A DNA stretch of 63,432 nucleotides. Source: an uncultured Verrucomicrobiota bacterium. GTDB lineage: Bacteria; Verrucomicrobiota; Verrucomicrobiia; Limisphaerales; JADLHS01. The notes below the pieces were generated by a model. That model was not told the origin of the DNA. It did no database searches and worked only from the letters and a program-made list of their open reading frames with translations. Shown piece after piece: positions 35,102 through 44,954 of the stretch. The DNA lies in assembly GCA_903828255.1 (NCBI GenBank), contig CAIKLQ010000841.1:1-63432 (forward strand), given 5' to 3'. Each line of letters begins with the position of its first letter. The stretch's first letter is position 1. Both the position numbers and the translations under genes were made by a program.

Positions 35102-37495
35102 TTATTGAGCCCCGCGCGGATCAAAACGCAAACCGGGAATCTCGGCCCCATTGGTTGCCGTGATGCGGAGACTCATGCCGCAACCGCCGCCGTCCTGGGT
35201 AATCTTGGCGAGCAAATCGTTCCAACCTTGCCGCAGTTGTGCCTTGGCCTTGTCTTGTCCTGGCACCATGCCGCGATCCACATTGTTCGCGTGCGTCACG
35301 GCATTGTTCACCCACAATTTGATGCCATCGTCGGAACCCAGTTCAAAGATTACCGGCTGGGCCGAGGGCAGGAACACGCGCGTCTTCAGATAAACGACGC
35401 AGTTGTCGCCGGCAGCCACGCTCGTAAGATCGCCCACGCCAGGCAACCCGCGCCAACTCACCGCCCCACCACCCGGCTTCTCCGGCGCGCAGGCCACGTC
35501 AAACAACTCCCGCCCCGACTTGCCTTCTTGGCGGTACGGCCCGGCGCAGAGCCAACCGGATTCGGGTCGCTGCACCAAGACCTGTGCGTTGGTGCGCACG
35601 GTTTGGTTGCTGGCATTCGTCGCCAGGCGCGTGAGGGAGGCCTCGGCCAACGCGGTTTCCGATGCGAGCAACGCCTTCGCGATTTGCAGCCACGCGATTT
35701 CCGCTTCAGCCCGAACCGCCGCATCGGCACACGCTTGTTCGGCCAACGCCAGCGCTTCCGAATGGGGCACTCCGGCCAAGGCGGCCAGGACCAATCGCTT
35801 TTCTTCCGGGCGCGTGGCCAAGGCCAACGCCGGCTTCAGCAGCGCCACTCGATCCGGAGCCGGGGCTTTGGAAAGTTCACTGTCCCGCGCCAGCCGCACG
35901 TAACCATCGAACGCCAGCCCGCGGAGGCTTGACTCGCCGGCATTGCGCGCCTGTTCGAGCAGCGCGGGCATCAATTCCACGTCGCGCGTATTGCATATCG
36001 CACGGACGGCAGCGTTGCTGACCTGCGCATCCGGGTCCTTGATGGCGGCGCTAAAAACCGCCCGCAAGCCCGGGTCCGAGAAAAAGGCGCTGACCTGCAA
36101 CAGCGCGATGCGGGTTGGCCCATCCGCACCGGTGAATCCTTTTACGATCGGTGTAACATCGAGCTTGCGGCCTTCCACCGCGCGGTCCGCCAGCGCTTCA
36201 AAAACATTCCGCACCTCGGCGCGAGCCGGCTCGTCCTTCGCCTGTGCCAGCAATTGCACCAGCGCCGCGAGTTGCGAGCCGTCTGCGAAGTGTTCCATCG
36301 CCCGGAGGGCCGCGCGGCGCGCGGAACCGGTGTCGGTGCGCGCGATTTCCAGCAGCTTGGGGGCAGCGGAAATTTCCGCCCGCGCCGTCAAAGCCCGGAT
36401 CAACTCCACCTGCACCTGGTCGCTCGCCGAAACCAAATTCGCCACGAGCGCTTCGGCGACATTGCCGCGACGCAATTGCCCCAACGCCTGCCGCGCGGCT
36501 TCTTGCTCGGCCTCGTCGTGCGATGTCGCCGCGTTGGCCAGCAACGGAATGACCGTCACGTCGCCCAATGTTCCCAAGGCGGCGAGCGCGGTGCTGCGCT
36601 GGTAGGAATTGGTGCTGCCAGCGGCTGCGATCACCGCGGGTGCGGCGGCAGGATCGTCGAGTTGTTGCAGCAGCCCAATCACTGCGGCGTTAATCGCCGG
36701 CGACTCTTGCGAGAAGAGCAAGGTAAACCACCGGATATCGCCAGGACTTTGGTCGTCGCGTGCCAGTGAAAGCGCCGCAATTCGATTCGCTTCGTCGGCC
36801 GGTGGAGGAGGGTTGATGCCTTTCAGGAGAAGTCCAAGCTGCCCGGGCATTGACGCTCGAATCAGGCCCGCAAAAGCTGCCGTCCGAACATAGTCCTTTT
36901 CCGTGGATTGGTTCAGTTGCCGAAAAATACTTTCGGCCTGATCGCGATCGCCTCCGGTGACCATTTGCCCGGCGCACTGCAACAAGGCATCTACGACTGC
37001 GGCGCGGACGGTTTCGGGCGCCGAGGTCAACGCCTCGCGCAAGGCCCGCACTGCCTCGTTGCCGCCAGTTCTGCCCAAGGCCTGCGCCGCCGAAGTCGCC
37101 ACCAACGCGTCCGGATCCCCGAGCAATTTGATTAAATCAGACACCGCCTGAAGCACGCGACGTTCACCCAGCGCGTGGATGACCGCAGCCTTGGAATTCC
37201 CAGACGTCGTTTTGAGCGCGGTGCGCAGACCGTCCGCCGCTTCGGTCGCCGGCATGGTTTCCAGCACGTCGCACGCGGCCTGATACAAATGTTCATCCGC
37301 CAGCAACGCCGCCACCGCTGGGACCGACTTCGCCGTGCCGATGAGCTTCAACCCCTGCCACGCGGCTTCCTTCTCCGCCGGCGTCGCAGCGGATTGTAAC
37401 ACGCCGATCAATTGCGCTTCGTTGACCGCCTCCGCTTTCGCCCTGGAGAGCGACACGGCGCAAATCAGAAAAAGGACTAGAACCCGAATGCCCAA
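35102..37495 (-). CDS. Secreted HEAT-repeat protein
   Basis: About 797 residues of HEAT-type helical repeats (for example VPAVAALLADEHLYQAACDV, DLIKLLGDPDALVATSAAQA, RTIALLQ-like TRIALLQVSAFFSDPGLRAV), ending in a C-terminal beta domain (VFLPSAQPVIFELGSDDGIK). Such proteins with a terminal sugar-binding-like domain are common in secreted Verrucomicrobia complexes. The frame continues upstream to ATG 37780, but that part is a translated REP-like repeat (SEPLPHPGPLPLGEGE). I place the start near the TTG at 37495, just before the signal-like helix (IRVLVLFLICAVSLS). The start is uncertain. Confidence 0.75.
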   Translation of the reverse strand: MGIRVLVLFLICAVSLSRAKAEAVNEAQLIGVLQSAATPAEKEAAWQGLKLIGTAKSVPAVAALLADEHLYQAACDVLETMPATEAADGLRTALKTTSGNSKAAVIHALGERRVLQAVSDLIKLLGDPDALVATSAAQALGRTGGNEAVRALREALTSAPETVRAAVVDALLQCAGQMVTGGDRDQAESIFRQLNQSTEKDYVRTAAFAGLIRASMPGQLGLLLKGINPPPPADEANRIAALSLARDDQSPGDIRWFTLLFSQESPAINAAVIGLLQQLDDPAAAPAVIAAAGSTNSYQRSTALAALGTLGDVTVIPLLANAATSHDEAEQEAARQALGQLRRGNVAEALVANLVSASDQVQVELIRALTARAEISAAPKLLEIARTDTGSARRAALRAMEHFADGSQLAALVQLLAQAKDEPARAEVRNVFEALADRAVEGRKLDVTPIVKGFTGADGPTRIALLQVSAFFSDPGLRAVFSAAIKDPDAQVSNAAVRAICNTRDVELMPALLEQARNAGESSLRGLAFDGYVRLARDSELSKAPAPDRVALLKPALALATRPEEKRLVLAALAGVPHSEALALAEQACADAAVRAEAEIAWLQIAKALLASETALAEASLTRLATNASNQTVRTNAQVLVQRPESGWLCAGPYRQEGKSGRELFDVACAPEKPGGGAVSWRGLPGVGDLTSVAAGDNCVVYLKTRVFLPSAQPVIFELGSDDGIKLWVNNAVTHANNVDRGMVPGQDKAKAQLRQGWNDLLAKITQDGGGCGMSLRITATNGAEIPGLRFDPRGAQ

Positions 37496-37561
37496 GTTTG
37501 TTAGCCGAAACAAACGAAGCGATCTCGTTGAAAAAGCCGGTATGCGCTGAAAATTCAAAAG

Positions 37562-37722
37562 CTCTCCCTCACCCTTGCTCCCTCTCCCGCTGGGAGCGGG
37601 AGACAGAAATCGTCCGTCGCAATTTTGCCGGCGCGGACACTGTAACCTCAGACTCCGGTGATCAAAGAAACCGAACGGCGATTCTCCCTCTCCCAGCGGG
37701 AGAGGGCCGGGGTGAGGGAGAG
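37562..37722. repeat. Inverted pair of GGGAGAGGG-type palindromic repeats
   Basis: The left copy (37562-37604) reads CTCTCCCTCACCC then CCCTCTCCCGCTGGGAG; the right copy (37681-37722) reads ATTCTCCCTCTCCCAGCGGG and GGCCGGGGTGAGGG. Each half is a hairpin and the two halves are inverted to each other. The same consensus recurs at 50611-50737, 53031-53310, 57676-57834 and 62935-63104. Confidence 0.8.
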
Positions 37723-37792
37723 GCTCTGAATCGTCTGCCAATTCGGTACTCATGCCAATGGTCGGAAAAGCGGTTTTCATTTTGCTTCTTAT

Positions 37793-39109
37793 TTAGAGCA
37801 CCCAGGGCGTGCGGTAGGCCATCGAAAGCAGGCGGTTGGCTTCGTCGTCGTTGCTGAAGCGCTCGCGCTGCGGATCCCACTTCAAGGTGCGTTTCAATTG
37901 CAGCGCCAAGCCGCCGAGCAACACCGCGCTGGCGGAACGATGCGCCGTTTCGACATCGCAGATCGGGCGTTTGCGGGTGCGGACGCAGTCGAGAAAATTA
38001 CCGGAGTGGCTGTCGCTGAAATAAACCCGCGGGCCGTCCGGCGGAAGCGGGCGCTCGAAGACTTCGTTGGAATGAGCGGTGAGATGTTCGCGATCCACCG
38101 CGATCCAGCCGTCCGTGCCGATGAACCGCGCGCCGCCGCTGGAGCCCGTCGAGTCGCCGGGATAATGTTCGGCATGGACGACCACGCCGCTGGCATAGCG
38201 GTATTGCAGCACGTCCTTTTCAAAAAATAATTCCACCGGGCCGGAGCGGTCGGCATCCAGCACCCATTGGATGAAATCGTAGTGGTGCGGCCCCCAGTTG
38301 ATGTCGCCAATGCCGCAAAACATGTGGGCGTGCGCCACACCAGCGTAGGGTTGCCACGGTGCGGGGCCGAGCGCGAGATCCCAATCGAGTCCGGCGGGCA
38401 CGGGTTTCTCCGGACCAAAGCGTTTCCACTCCACCAGTCCACCGGGACGGCAGGCATAGACCTCTTTGAGCTTACCGATGGCGCCGTTGCGAACGAGTTC
38501 GCAGGCGCGGCGGAACTTGCCGCCGTACTCCGAGCGCTGCTGCGTTCCGGCCTGATAGACGCGACCGTAGCGCAACACCGTTTCCTTTATGGCTTGAGCT
38601 TCGCGGATGGTGATAGCGGTGGGCTTCTCGCAATAAATATCCTTGCCCGCCTTGGCCGCCGCGACGGCCATCACGCCATGCCAGTGAACCGGCGAAGCGA
38701 TCAACACCGCGTCAATGTCCGCCCGTGCCAGCACGTCGCGAAAATCCCGATAGGCTTCGCACGAACGGTAACTGCCCTGCCCAAACATCTGCGCGTAGTT
38801 TTCGTTCACCCGGCGCGTGGCGTTTTCGCGCCGGTCCTGCCAGGCATCGCAGACCGCCAGCACTTGCACATCGCGGCGGGCACTGTAGCCGCCCGGCACG
38901 TATGTCCACGCACCGCCCAACAAGTGACCACTCCCCTGCCCCCCCACGCCGATGAAACCCATCGTGATGCGTTCGCTCGGCGACTTCACGCCGCCGCGAC
39001 CCAAGGCGGAGGCGGGAATGATCGTGGGCGCGACAATGGCGGCGCTGATGGCGGTGGCACTGCGGCGCAGAAAACGCCGGCGACTGATCTTTGAATTGAG
39101 CGGTTTCAT
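37793..39109 (-). CDS. Tat-exported Gfo/Idh/MocA-family oxidoreductase
   Basis: From ATG 39109 the protein has 438 residues with a twin-arginine signal (SRRRFLRRSATAISAA). The NAD(P)-binding domain shows MGFIGVGGQGSGHL and CEKPTAITIREAQAI, the EKP motif. The C-terminal domain has HYPGDSTGSSGGARFIGTDG and SDSHSGNFLDCVRTRKRP. These enzymes oxidise or reduce sugars or inositols; exported ones are typical of Verrucomicrobia and Planctomycetes. It follows the glycosidase-like gene after 14 bp, so they form an operon. Confidence 0.88.
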   Translation of the reverse strand: MKPLNSKISRRRFLRRSATAISAAIVAPTIIPASALGRGGVKSPSERITMGFIGVGGQGSGHLLGGAWTYVPGGYSARRDVQVLAVCDAWQDRRENATRRVNENYAQMFGQGSYRSCEAYRDFRDVLARADIDAVLIASPVHWHGVMAVAAAKAGKDIYCEKPTAITIREAQAIKETVLRYGRVYQAGTQQRSEYGGKFRRACELVRNGAIGKLKEVYACRPGGLVEWKRFGPEKPVPAGLDWDLALGPAPWQPYAGVAHAHMFCGIGDINWGPHHYDFIQWVLDADRSGPVELFFEKDVLQYRYASGVVVHAEHYPGDSTGSSGGARFIGTDGWIAVDREHLTAHSNEVFERPLPPDGPRVYFSDSHSGNFLDCVRTRKRPICDVETAHRSASAVLLGGLALQLKRTLKWDPQRERFSNDDEANRLLSMAYRTPWVL

Positions 39110-39123
39110 GATCGGATGATGAC

Positions 39124-40410
39124 TTACTTCACGACGCGGAACAAACGTCCGTCGCCGGGCGGGAGTTGGATCTGGACGAGGCGTTTTCCGCGCAAGGTTT
39201 GGCGGCGCACCCACTTGCCCGTCTGGCGATCAAGTTCTTCCAGCTTGCGACCGGGGATGGAAACCGTCGCCGTCGCTTCGCTCGCGTGTTGGTAATCCCG
39301 ATTGACGAGCATGAAGGCGGAGGGATGGGCGGTCTTGCCGAACAGGCCCAGCACGAAGCCGCCAGCGCCAGTGATCCGCACCGGGCATTTCGCGGGCAGC
39401 GCCTCGGCGCCGTAGGGCAAAGGCGCGGTTTGATAAACGCCGAGCGAGTTCAACTCCATGAGCGGCGGGCCAAACTTCACGATCTCGTGGTTGAGCGCCG
39501 CCACGTCTTGGAGCAGCGGCATCGCTTTGCCGTCCACGTAAAGTCCGTTGTAGGCCGGCGGTCCCCAATAGGTGAAATAGCTGAGGCCGCGGGCACCGTA
39601 GGCCATCGTGGTGAAGGCGAGCCAGCGCATTTCGTTGGCGTTCGGCAAGCGCCAGCTTTTCTCGATCGTGTCGGCCTGAATGATATTCAGAAACGGCTTG
39701 CGCGCTTCCAAGGCCGCCTGCCGAATCAACGCAAGGTTCAGGAAATACTGTTTGCCGTCGCTCTCCTTCAGAAAATGATAATGGTCGTAGCTGATGAGAT
39801 CAGGCTGGACCGTCTCCACGAACCGCTGGAGGTGCTCGCGGTAGCGCAGAACCGTCTTATCATCCACGCCCACGCCCGAAAAATTTGTGGGATAGCTCAC
39901 CCGGGCGCGGTCGGCGGCATCGGCGCTCACCCCAAGCTGTTGCTCGTTCGCATAGGTGGGAAACAGGTTGATGTAAGCCAGATGCGCCGGATCGCGGGCG
40001 CGCAAGTGGGCGACGAGTTTGCCGAGGCTGGCGAACGCGCCCGCGCCGGGCTCATCGGTGAGGTAGTAGGCTTCCATCGCTGGATGGTGTTTCACGCGAT
40101 CAATTAGCGCATTGAGTTGGGCGCGCTTCGCGTCATCGTCGAGCGTCGCCGGGCTGAGCAAGTCGCTCGTCAACATGACGCGCAAACCATGTCGCGCCGC
40201 CACGTCGAGGCCCTCCTCCGGCGCCCAAGTCAGGTTGAAACCTTCCGCCGCCACGCGGGCGAGGTTTTCATCCGTAGCCGGCGGCGGACACCAGAAGGTG
40301 ATGAGGAATTGTTTTTGGGCCCAACCCGCAGCGGTAGCCGGGGATTCAACGCCAGCAATACCGCAGACGCAGACGAGCAACAAGAAAGCGGACCACCAAT
40401 TATTTTTCAT
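39124..40410 (-). CDS. Secreted TIM-barrel glycoside hydrolase-like protein
   Basis: From ATG 40410 (428 residues) there is a signal peptide (MKNNWWSAFLLLVCVCGIAG). The barrel starts FLITFWCPPPATDENLARVA and contains YYLTDEPGAGAFASLGKLVA and PDLISYDHYHFLKESDG, where the acidic residues are candidate catalytic groups. The end (VSIPGRKLEELDRQTGKWV) is a beta-sandwich type tail found in GH42-like proteins. The substrate is unknown. Confidence 0.65.
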   Translation of the reverse strand: MKNNWWSAFLLLVCVCGIAGVESPATAAGWAQKQFLITFWCPPPATDENLARVAAEGFNLTWAPEEGLDVAARHGLRVMLTSDLLSPATLDDDAKRAQLNALIDRVKHHPAMEAYYLTDEPGAGAFASLGKLVAHLRARDPAHLAYINLFPTYANEQQLGVSADAADRARVSYPTNFSGVGVDDKTVLRYREHLQRFVETVQPDLISYDHYHFLKESDGKQYFLNLALIRQAALEARKPFLNIIQADTIEKSWRLPNANEMRWLAFTTMAYGARGLSYFTYWGPPAYNGLYVDGKAMPLLQDVAALNHEIVKFGPPLMELNSLGVYQTAPLPYGAEALPAKCPVRITGAGGFVLGLFGKTAHPSAFMLVNRDYQHASEATATVSIPGRKLEELDRQTGKWVRRQTLRGKRLVQIQLPPGDGRLFRVVK

Positions 40411-40679
40411 AGGGCGGTACTTTGACGACGGGCGGCCCGGGGTCAACGAAAAAACCCAACTTTACGGGCGCGGGGGGCGCAGCGGGACACTGCCACCGGA
40501 GCGCGACCGGGCCCCGGGCGCAGCGGGTAAATCGCAGAATCCGCGTAGGAAAATCGAGGCGTCTCCCTGCGGCCGAAGTGCTGCGGGCGGGGACCGCCCG
40601 CGCACCGGAAGCCGCTTCGCCGGCCGCGATGATTCTCAAGGCTGGCACTACTCCGTAGCCGCCAGCAGCCTCTCATTCG

Positions 40680-42113
40680 TCACGGCATGGGCTGCCGCTC
40701 AAAGCAGGACGGATCAAACAAGGGCCCCAGCCCGAACGGCGCGGCGTTCACCGAACCGAGTTGCAAGCGACCCGCGCGGATTTGCAGGCTCGCAAAGCCG
40801 CCGCGATGCCGGGGGTAAAGATCGCCGTGCGCCGCGAACATCGCGTTTTGCCACTCTTCCGGCCACAGGCTCAGCCCTCGAAAGTAGTGATGTCCGTTGC
40901 GTTCGACATGCTCAATACCGAGCAACGCCATCAGCGCCAGGTCCTGGAGTAACGCCACCGGGCCGAGGTTGCACAAGTCCTCGCCCGTCAGCACGACGCG
41001 TTGGCCGTTCCGCCGGCACTGCGCGAGCAAGCAGGCGTTGGCGACGCCCTTCACGATGCCCTTGCAGTTCTTGTGGCTCGTGCCCACGTACCCGAGTGCC
41101 AACGCGCGTGGCACATCCCCGAGCGCCCCGTCAGACTCGTCAATGATCAACGGCGGACGATCAGGCCAGGCGCGCAGCGCGGCCCCCGCGTCAGCGCTCA
41201 GGGCGCGGTCGCGATGCACGGGTTGCTCGACCACGAGGATGCGCGACCACAACTCGCCTAGCGCCGGATCGCCCGCCGCCGTTTGCCAGAACTCGCGGAA
41301 CGCCGCGAAGGTTTTGAAATTCTCATTGCCATCGAGCGTGACGAAAAATTCCCCGCCGGTTTCCCGCCGCAGTAGCCGGTTCAACTCGCGCAGCCGTGCC
41401 AGATCGCGCGGGGCGTCGGCGAAGAGTTTCACTTTGAAATAACGCAGGCCGTACTCGCGGATGCAACTTTCCAAATCCTGCGGCAAGCCGTCGTCCACGC
41501 GTTCGCCGGCGGGAATGTCACTGGGCGCCAGCGCGTCACCCAGCCCGACCGTGTGGCGCACAAAGCACGAAGCCAGCGGCCCCGCAGGCAGCAGGTCGCC
41601 CGGTTGGGCGCGACCCAGCCCGGCGTGGATTTCGCCAAGGCGCAAACCGAGTCGGTTCGCAACGATCAGACGGTGCAGCGGTTCGCCCGTAAGGCGACAC
41701 CAGCCATCAAGCACGGCCCGTTCAACGAGACTCACGCCGAGATTCGCCAGCAGCGGCGCGAGTTGGCGAGCGTTCGCCCACGCCCGCTGCTGGTGATACA
41801 GCTCGCGCCAGAAATCGAAAAACGAAACCGGCGTTCGGGCGATTTCCTCGGCAAGCTTCGCCGCGTGGCTGATGACTTCGAGCATCTCGGGCAGGTCTTG
41901 CTCAAAGGTGGTGGTGGGGTTCTTGGTGAACCACTTGGGCGGCAACCCCTCGCTGGCGAGACCAAACGATGACTCCTTTCCAACCGCAACGCGCAAACGC
42001 ACGAACAGGTGCGGCACGTCCGTCATGCTCGCGATGCCGTAGCGGAACGGGAAGCGCGTCCGCGTGTGGCGGACGAAAAACTCAAATGGCGAAAGGGTGA
42101 ATTGGTCCGTCAT
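40680..42113 (-). CDS. Enolase-superfamily protein (mandelate racemase/muconate lactonizing type)
   Basis: A 477-residue protein. The barrel contains the catalytic KVKLF (KxK), metal ligands in LDGNENF, ILVVEQPV and LIIDESDGA, and SHKNCKGIVKG, matching the Asp-Glu-Asp/Lys pattern of the superfamily. The N-terminal capping domain (about 1-140) precedes it. Members abstract a proton next to a carboxylate, for example in sugar-acid dehydration. The DNA before it (40411-40679) holds decayed palindromes. Its ATG overlaps the stop of the HlyD-like gene by 4 bp. Confidence 0.85.
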   Translation of the reverse strand: MTDQFTLSPFEFFVRHTRTRFPFRYGIASMTDVPHLFVRLRVAVGKESSFGLASEGLPPKWFTKNPTTTFEQDLPEMLEVISHAAKLAEEIARTPVSFFDFWRELYHQQRAWANARQLAPLLANLGVSLVERAVLDGWCRLTGEPLHRLIVANRLGLRLGEIHAGLGRAQPGDLLPAGPLASCFVRHTVGLGDALAPSDIPAGERVDDGLPQDLESCIREYGLRYFKVKLFADAPRDLARLRELNRLLRRETGGEFFVTLDGNENFKTFAAFREFWQTAAGDPALGELWSRILVVEQPVHRDRALSADAGAALRAWPDRPPLIIDESDGALGDVPRALALGYVGTSHKNCKGIVKGVANACLLAQCRRNGQRVVLTGEDLCNLGPVALLQDLALMALLGIEHVERNGHHYFRGLSLWPEEWQNAMFAAHGDLYPRHRGGFASLQIRAGRLQLGSVNAAPFGLGPLFDPSCFERQPMP

Positions 42114-42715
42114 GGTTTGTGTTGGTCAAGTTGCCCGGCGGCTCGGCCCTCAATCGGATCGCCGAGCATCGTCTCGGTTCGTTGCTTGAATCGAATTTCA
42201 ACTATCCCACTGAAGCGGGGTGCTAATGCGATTGCCGCGACACCGCCGGAATAAACCTTGTCCAAATACGCTTCCGGACTGACGCGGCATTGTTGATTCA
42301 GCGAAACTTTCGCGCGGTCCGACGCGTTGAGATCAATCTCCACCTGCAAATCCTTCGAGTCCGCCATCGCGATCAGCGCGGTGCTGGGACCGCGTGTGAC
42401 GCCGAAACTTTGCGGCGGCACCAACTCGTTCGGGTCAACGAGTTTCTCCAACACCACGCCGTTGATCGGAGAACGGATCGGCATGTGGATGTATACCGTG
42501 ACCACCGCCGCGACGCCGAGCACCGTCGCCGCCATTACGCGCCAGCGAATGCGGCCGCTCTTGAAATTGTAGCGCACCGGAATGGGCGAGGTGAGCAATG
42601 CAAACAGCCGCCAGAGGCGATCGCCGGCGAACCGCGCGCCGATCAGGCCGAAGCGAATTGTGAATGGAGTTAGGGGCAATGTCTTGCAGGAATGATCCAT
42701 GGGCTGAACATTCAT
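42110..42715 (-). pseudogene. Degraded HlyD/MacA-like membrane-fusion protein
   Basis: A frame of about 201 residues (start ATG 42715 or 42700) has one membrane helix (VMAATVLGVAAVVTVYIHM) followed directly by IRSPINGVVLEKLVDPNELV and VEIDLNASDRAKVSL, the second half of the lipoyl-like domain and the barrel of periplasmic adaptor proteins. The N-terminal lipoyl half and the long coiled coil are missing, and the C-terminus runs into repeat DNA. It is probably the remains of an ABC-type exporter adaptor. Confidence 0.5.
42206..42230. repeat. Fragment of the GGCTTNAGCC REP-like family
   Basis: CCCACTGAAGCGGGGTGCTAATG matches one end of the elements at 3575-3726 and 43044-43149. It forms the distorted end of the HlyD-like gene. 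Confidence 0.5.
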
Positions 42716-42810
42716 ATACTTCAATCCAGCGTCTTCAGCCCTTCCGACCCCGTCATCCGCGCGCGGCAATCGCCGGCATGATGCTCGCGCCGATGCCCAT
42801 GATTTTTGCA

Positions 42811-42936
42811 TCAAGTGAGGAATTCGCCCGCCGCGATGCCCAGCGAGATGTTGTCCAACGCGGTGACGTTGATCTCGCCCTGCCGATAAATCTTCGACAG
42901 GTTGCGGCCGGTGACGATGTTGTCGGGTGTTGCCAT
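42811..42936 (-). pseudogene. Truncated ABC-transporter ATP-binding protein (LolD/MacB-like)
   Basis: From ATG 42936 the frame reads NIVTGRNLSKIYRQGEINVT and then ALDNISLGIAAGEFLT before a stop at 42811-42813. That is the standard beginning of a LolD/MacB-type ATPase, broken off just before the Walker A. With the HlyD-like remnant next to it, this marks a decayed MacAB-type exporter. Confidence 0.6.
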
Positions 42937-43043
42937 AGGGCTGGCTACCAATAGGCGAAAACCGGGCGGCTGGCAAACTCGCAGTCACATCAAATCGCGC
43001 CAAGTGCGGGACTCACTTGCTCGGGGAGCGAAAACAGAACTAT

Positions 43044-43149
43044 CTCATTAACACCTGGCTTCAGCCAAGTGTTGCCAGGACGGCAAGCGGCAAACGGTTT
43101 TAAGCGCTTGCCTCGCGGATGCACCAGGCTGAATCCCGGGGTTTAATGA
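43044..43149. repeat. REP-like palindromic element, second copy
   Basis: The left end CTCATTAACACCTGGCTTCA and the right end GGCTGAATCCCGGGGTTTAA are imperfect inverted copies around an AAACGGTTTTAAGCG core. It is the same family as 3575-3726. The rest of the gap 42937-43367 contains no gene I recognise. Confidence 0.55.
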
Positions 43150-43367
43150 AAGTTTACGGGAAAGAGAGATGGGCCCTGGGGCCAATGGATTTTTGAAACA
43201 GCCATTCCGCATCCGTTGGCACTTTTCATCGTTGGCGTAGAAATGAAATCGCAGGCCCCCTCGCATTCATTTTCTGCTCCCCTTGTCTTTCCCCGGTGGC
43301 GTAGCCTGTGCCGCGGCCCGAATCTGTTGCAGCTCGACGAACAACATAGCGGCTGAATCCAAACCTG

Positions 43368-44795
43368 ATGAATCCAAAAAACCTGTTTCCTCGAAAAGCC
43401 GGCGTGCTCGTTGGCGCGATGCTGTTGGCTTTCAATCTGGTCGCTCAACCCGCCTTCCCGTCGCGCCCAAACATCGTGCTGGTGATGACGGACGACCAGG
43501 GTTACGGCGATCTCGGCTGCACGGGAAATCCCATCATCAAGACGCCGCACATTGACGGCTTCGCGAAGCAGAGCGTCCGCTTCACCGACTTCCACGTCAG
43601 CCCCACCTGTGCGCCCACGCGCTGCTCGCTGATGACGGGGAGACACGAATTCCGCTCCGGGGTCACGCACACGATCTTTGAGCGCGAGCGGATGAGCCTC
43701 AAGGCCGTGACGCTTGCGCAGGTGCTGCAGGCCGCCGGTTACGCTACGGGCATTTTCGGCAAATGGCATCTCGGCGATGCGGACGCTTATCAGCCCGGCC
43801 AACGCGGCTTTGATGAAGTCTTCATCCACGGCGCAGGCGGAATCGGCCAGACCTACGCCGGCAGTTGTGGCGACGCGCCAGGCAACACTTACTTCAATCC
43901 GGCCATCCGCCACAACGGTCGTTTTGAGAAAACGGAAGGCTACTGCACCGACCTTTTCTTCGATCAGGCGGTGAACTGGATGAACCTGCGCCGCAAAGAC
44001 CCGCCGCCCTTCTTTGCTTACATCACGCCGAACGCGCCCCATGCGCCGCTCCAGTGCCCCGATGCTTACGCGCAGCGGCATGCCGGCCAGGTGGACACGA
44101 ACGTCGCCAAGTTCTACGGCATGATCGAAAACATTGACGACAACTTCGGCCGGTTGCTCGCGAAGCTGGATGCCTGGGGCATCGCGCGCGACACGGTGGT
44201 TATTTTCATGACGGACAACGGCGGCACGGCGGGCGTGAAAGTTTTCAACGCCGGCATGAGAGCGCAGAAAGGCACGCCCTACGAAGGCGGCACGCGCGTC
44301 CCGGCATTCTGGCGCTGGCCGGCGGGTTTTTCCGGCGGCCGGGACTGCCCCGCGCTCACGGCGCACCTGGATATTTTCCCGACCCTCGCCCAAATCACCG
44401 GCGCGAAAGTGCCGGAGTCAATTCAGCTCGATGGCCGCAGCCTCGTGCCGCTGCTCCAAAACCCGCAGGCGGTTTGGCCGGATCGTTTTCTGTTCACACA
44501 CGTTGGCCGGTGGGAAAAGGGCAAGGCTGCGGAATCGCAGTTTGCGAACTGCGCGGTGCGCAACCCGCGCTTTCAACTCGTCAACAACCAGGAACTTTAC
44601 GAACTCAAGACCGATCCCGGCGAAGCGCAGAACGTCATCGCCGCGCACCCCAAAGTCGTGGCGCAGATGCGCGCGGCTTACGCCCAATGGTGGAAGGAAA
44701 TTCTCCCCGCACTCGAAAACGAAAACGCCACCGGCCCGGCGATCAATCCGTTCAAGGCGGCTTACTGGAAGCAATTCGGCGGCGGGCCGCCGTGA
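43368..44795 (+). CDS. Secreted type I sulfatase
   Basis: A 475-residue protein with a signal peptide (VLVGAMLLAFNLVAQ). The sulfatase signature CAPTRCSLMTGRH gives Cys81, which is converted to formylglycine, and the metal Asp pair is in VLVMTDDQGYGDLG. Other landmarks are FGKWHLG, PNAPHAP and FMTDNGG. It removes sulfate esters from glycans or small molecules outside the cytoplasm; an anaerobic or aerobic maturase must be elsewhere. The nearby fucosidase-like gene suggests a sulfated polysaccharide. Confidence 0.92.
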   Translation: MNPKNLFPRKAGVLVGAMLLAFNLVAQPAFPSRPNIVLVMTDDQGYGDLGCTGNPIIKTPHIDGFAKQSVRFTDFHVSPTCAPTRCSLMTGRHEFRSGVTHTIFERERMSLKAVTLAQVLQAAGYATGIFGKWHLGDADAYQPGQRGFDEVFIHGAGGIGQTYAGSCGDAPGNTYFNPAIRHNGRFEKTEGYCTDLFFDQAVNWMNLRRKDPPPFFAYITPNAPHAPLQCPDAYAQRHAGQVDTNVAKFYGMIENIDDNFGRLLAKLDAWGIARDTVVIFMTDNGGTAGVKVFNAGMRAQKGTPYEGGTRVPAFWRWPAGFSGGRDCPALTAHLDIFPTLAQITGAKVPESIQLDGRSLVPLLQNPQAVWPDRFLFTHVGRWEKGKAAESQFANCAVRNPRFQLVNNQELYELKTDPGEAQNVIAAHPKVVAQMRAAYAQWWKEILPALENENATGPAINPFKAAYWKQFGGGPP

Positions 44796-44954
44796 GCGGT
44801 CACGGATCGAGGCGGCTCGTAACGACCAGCCCGCACCTCGGCATTGGGGCTTGGGAGCTTTCGCCCACCCAGACGCCCTCCCGCGCGCGGATTTAAGTGG
44901 GTCCGTAAGGCTACGATTGTCCGCGTCCATCCGTGGGCGGTTTTCGAGCTCAGC

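Noticed and set aside
42716..43003. N-terminal extension of the HlyD-like protein to ATG 43003
   Set aside because: This part is another frame of the truncated ABC ATPase start and has no membrane-fusion features.
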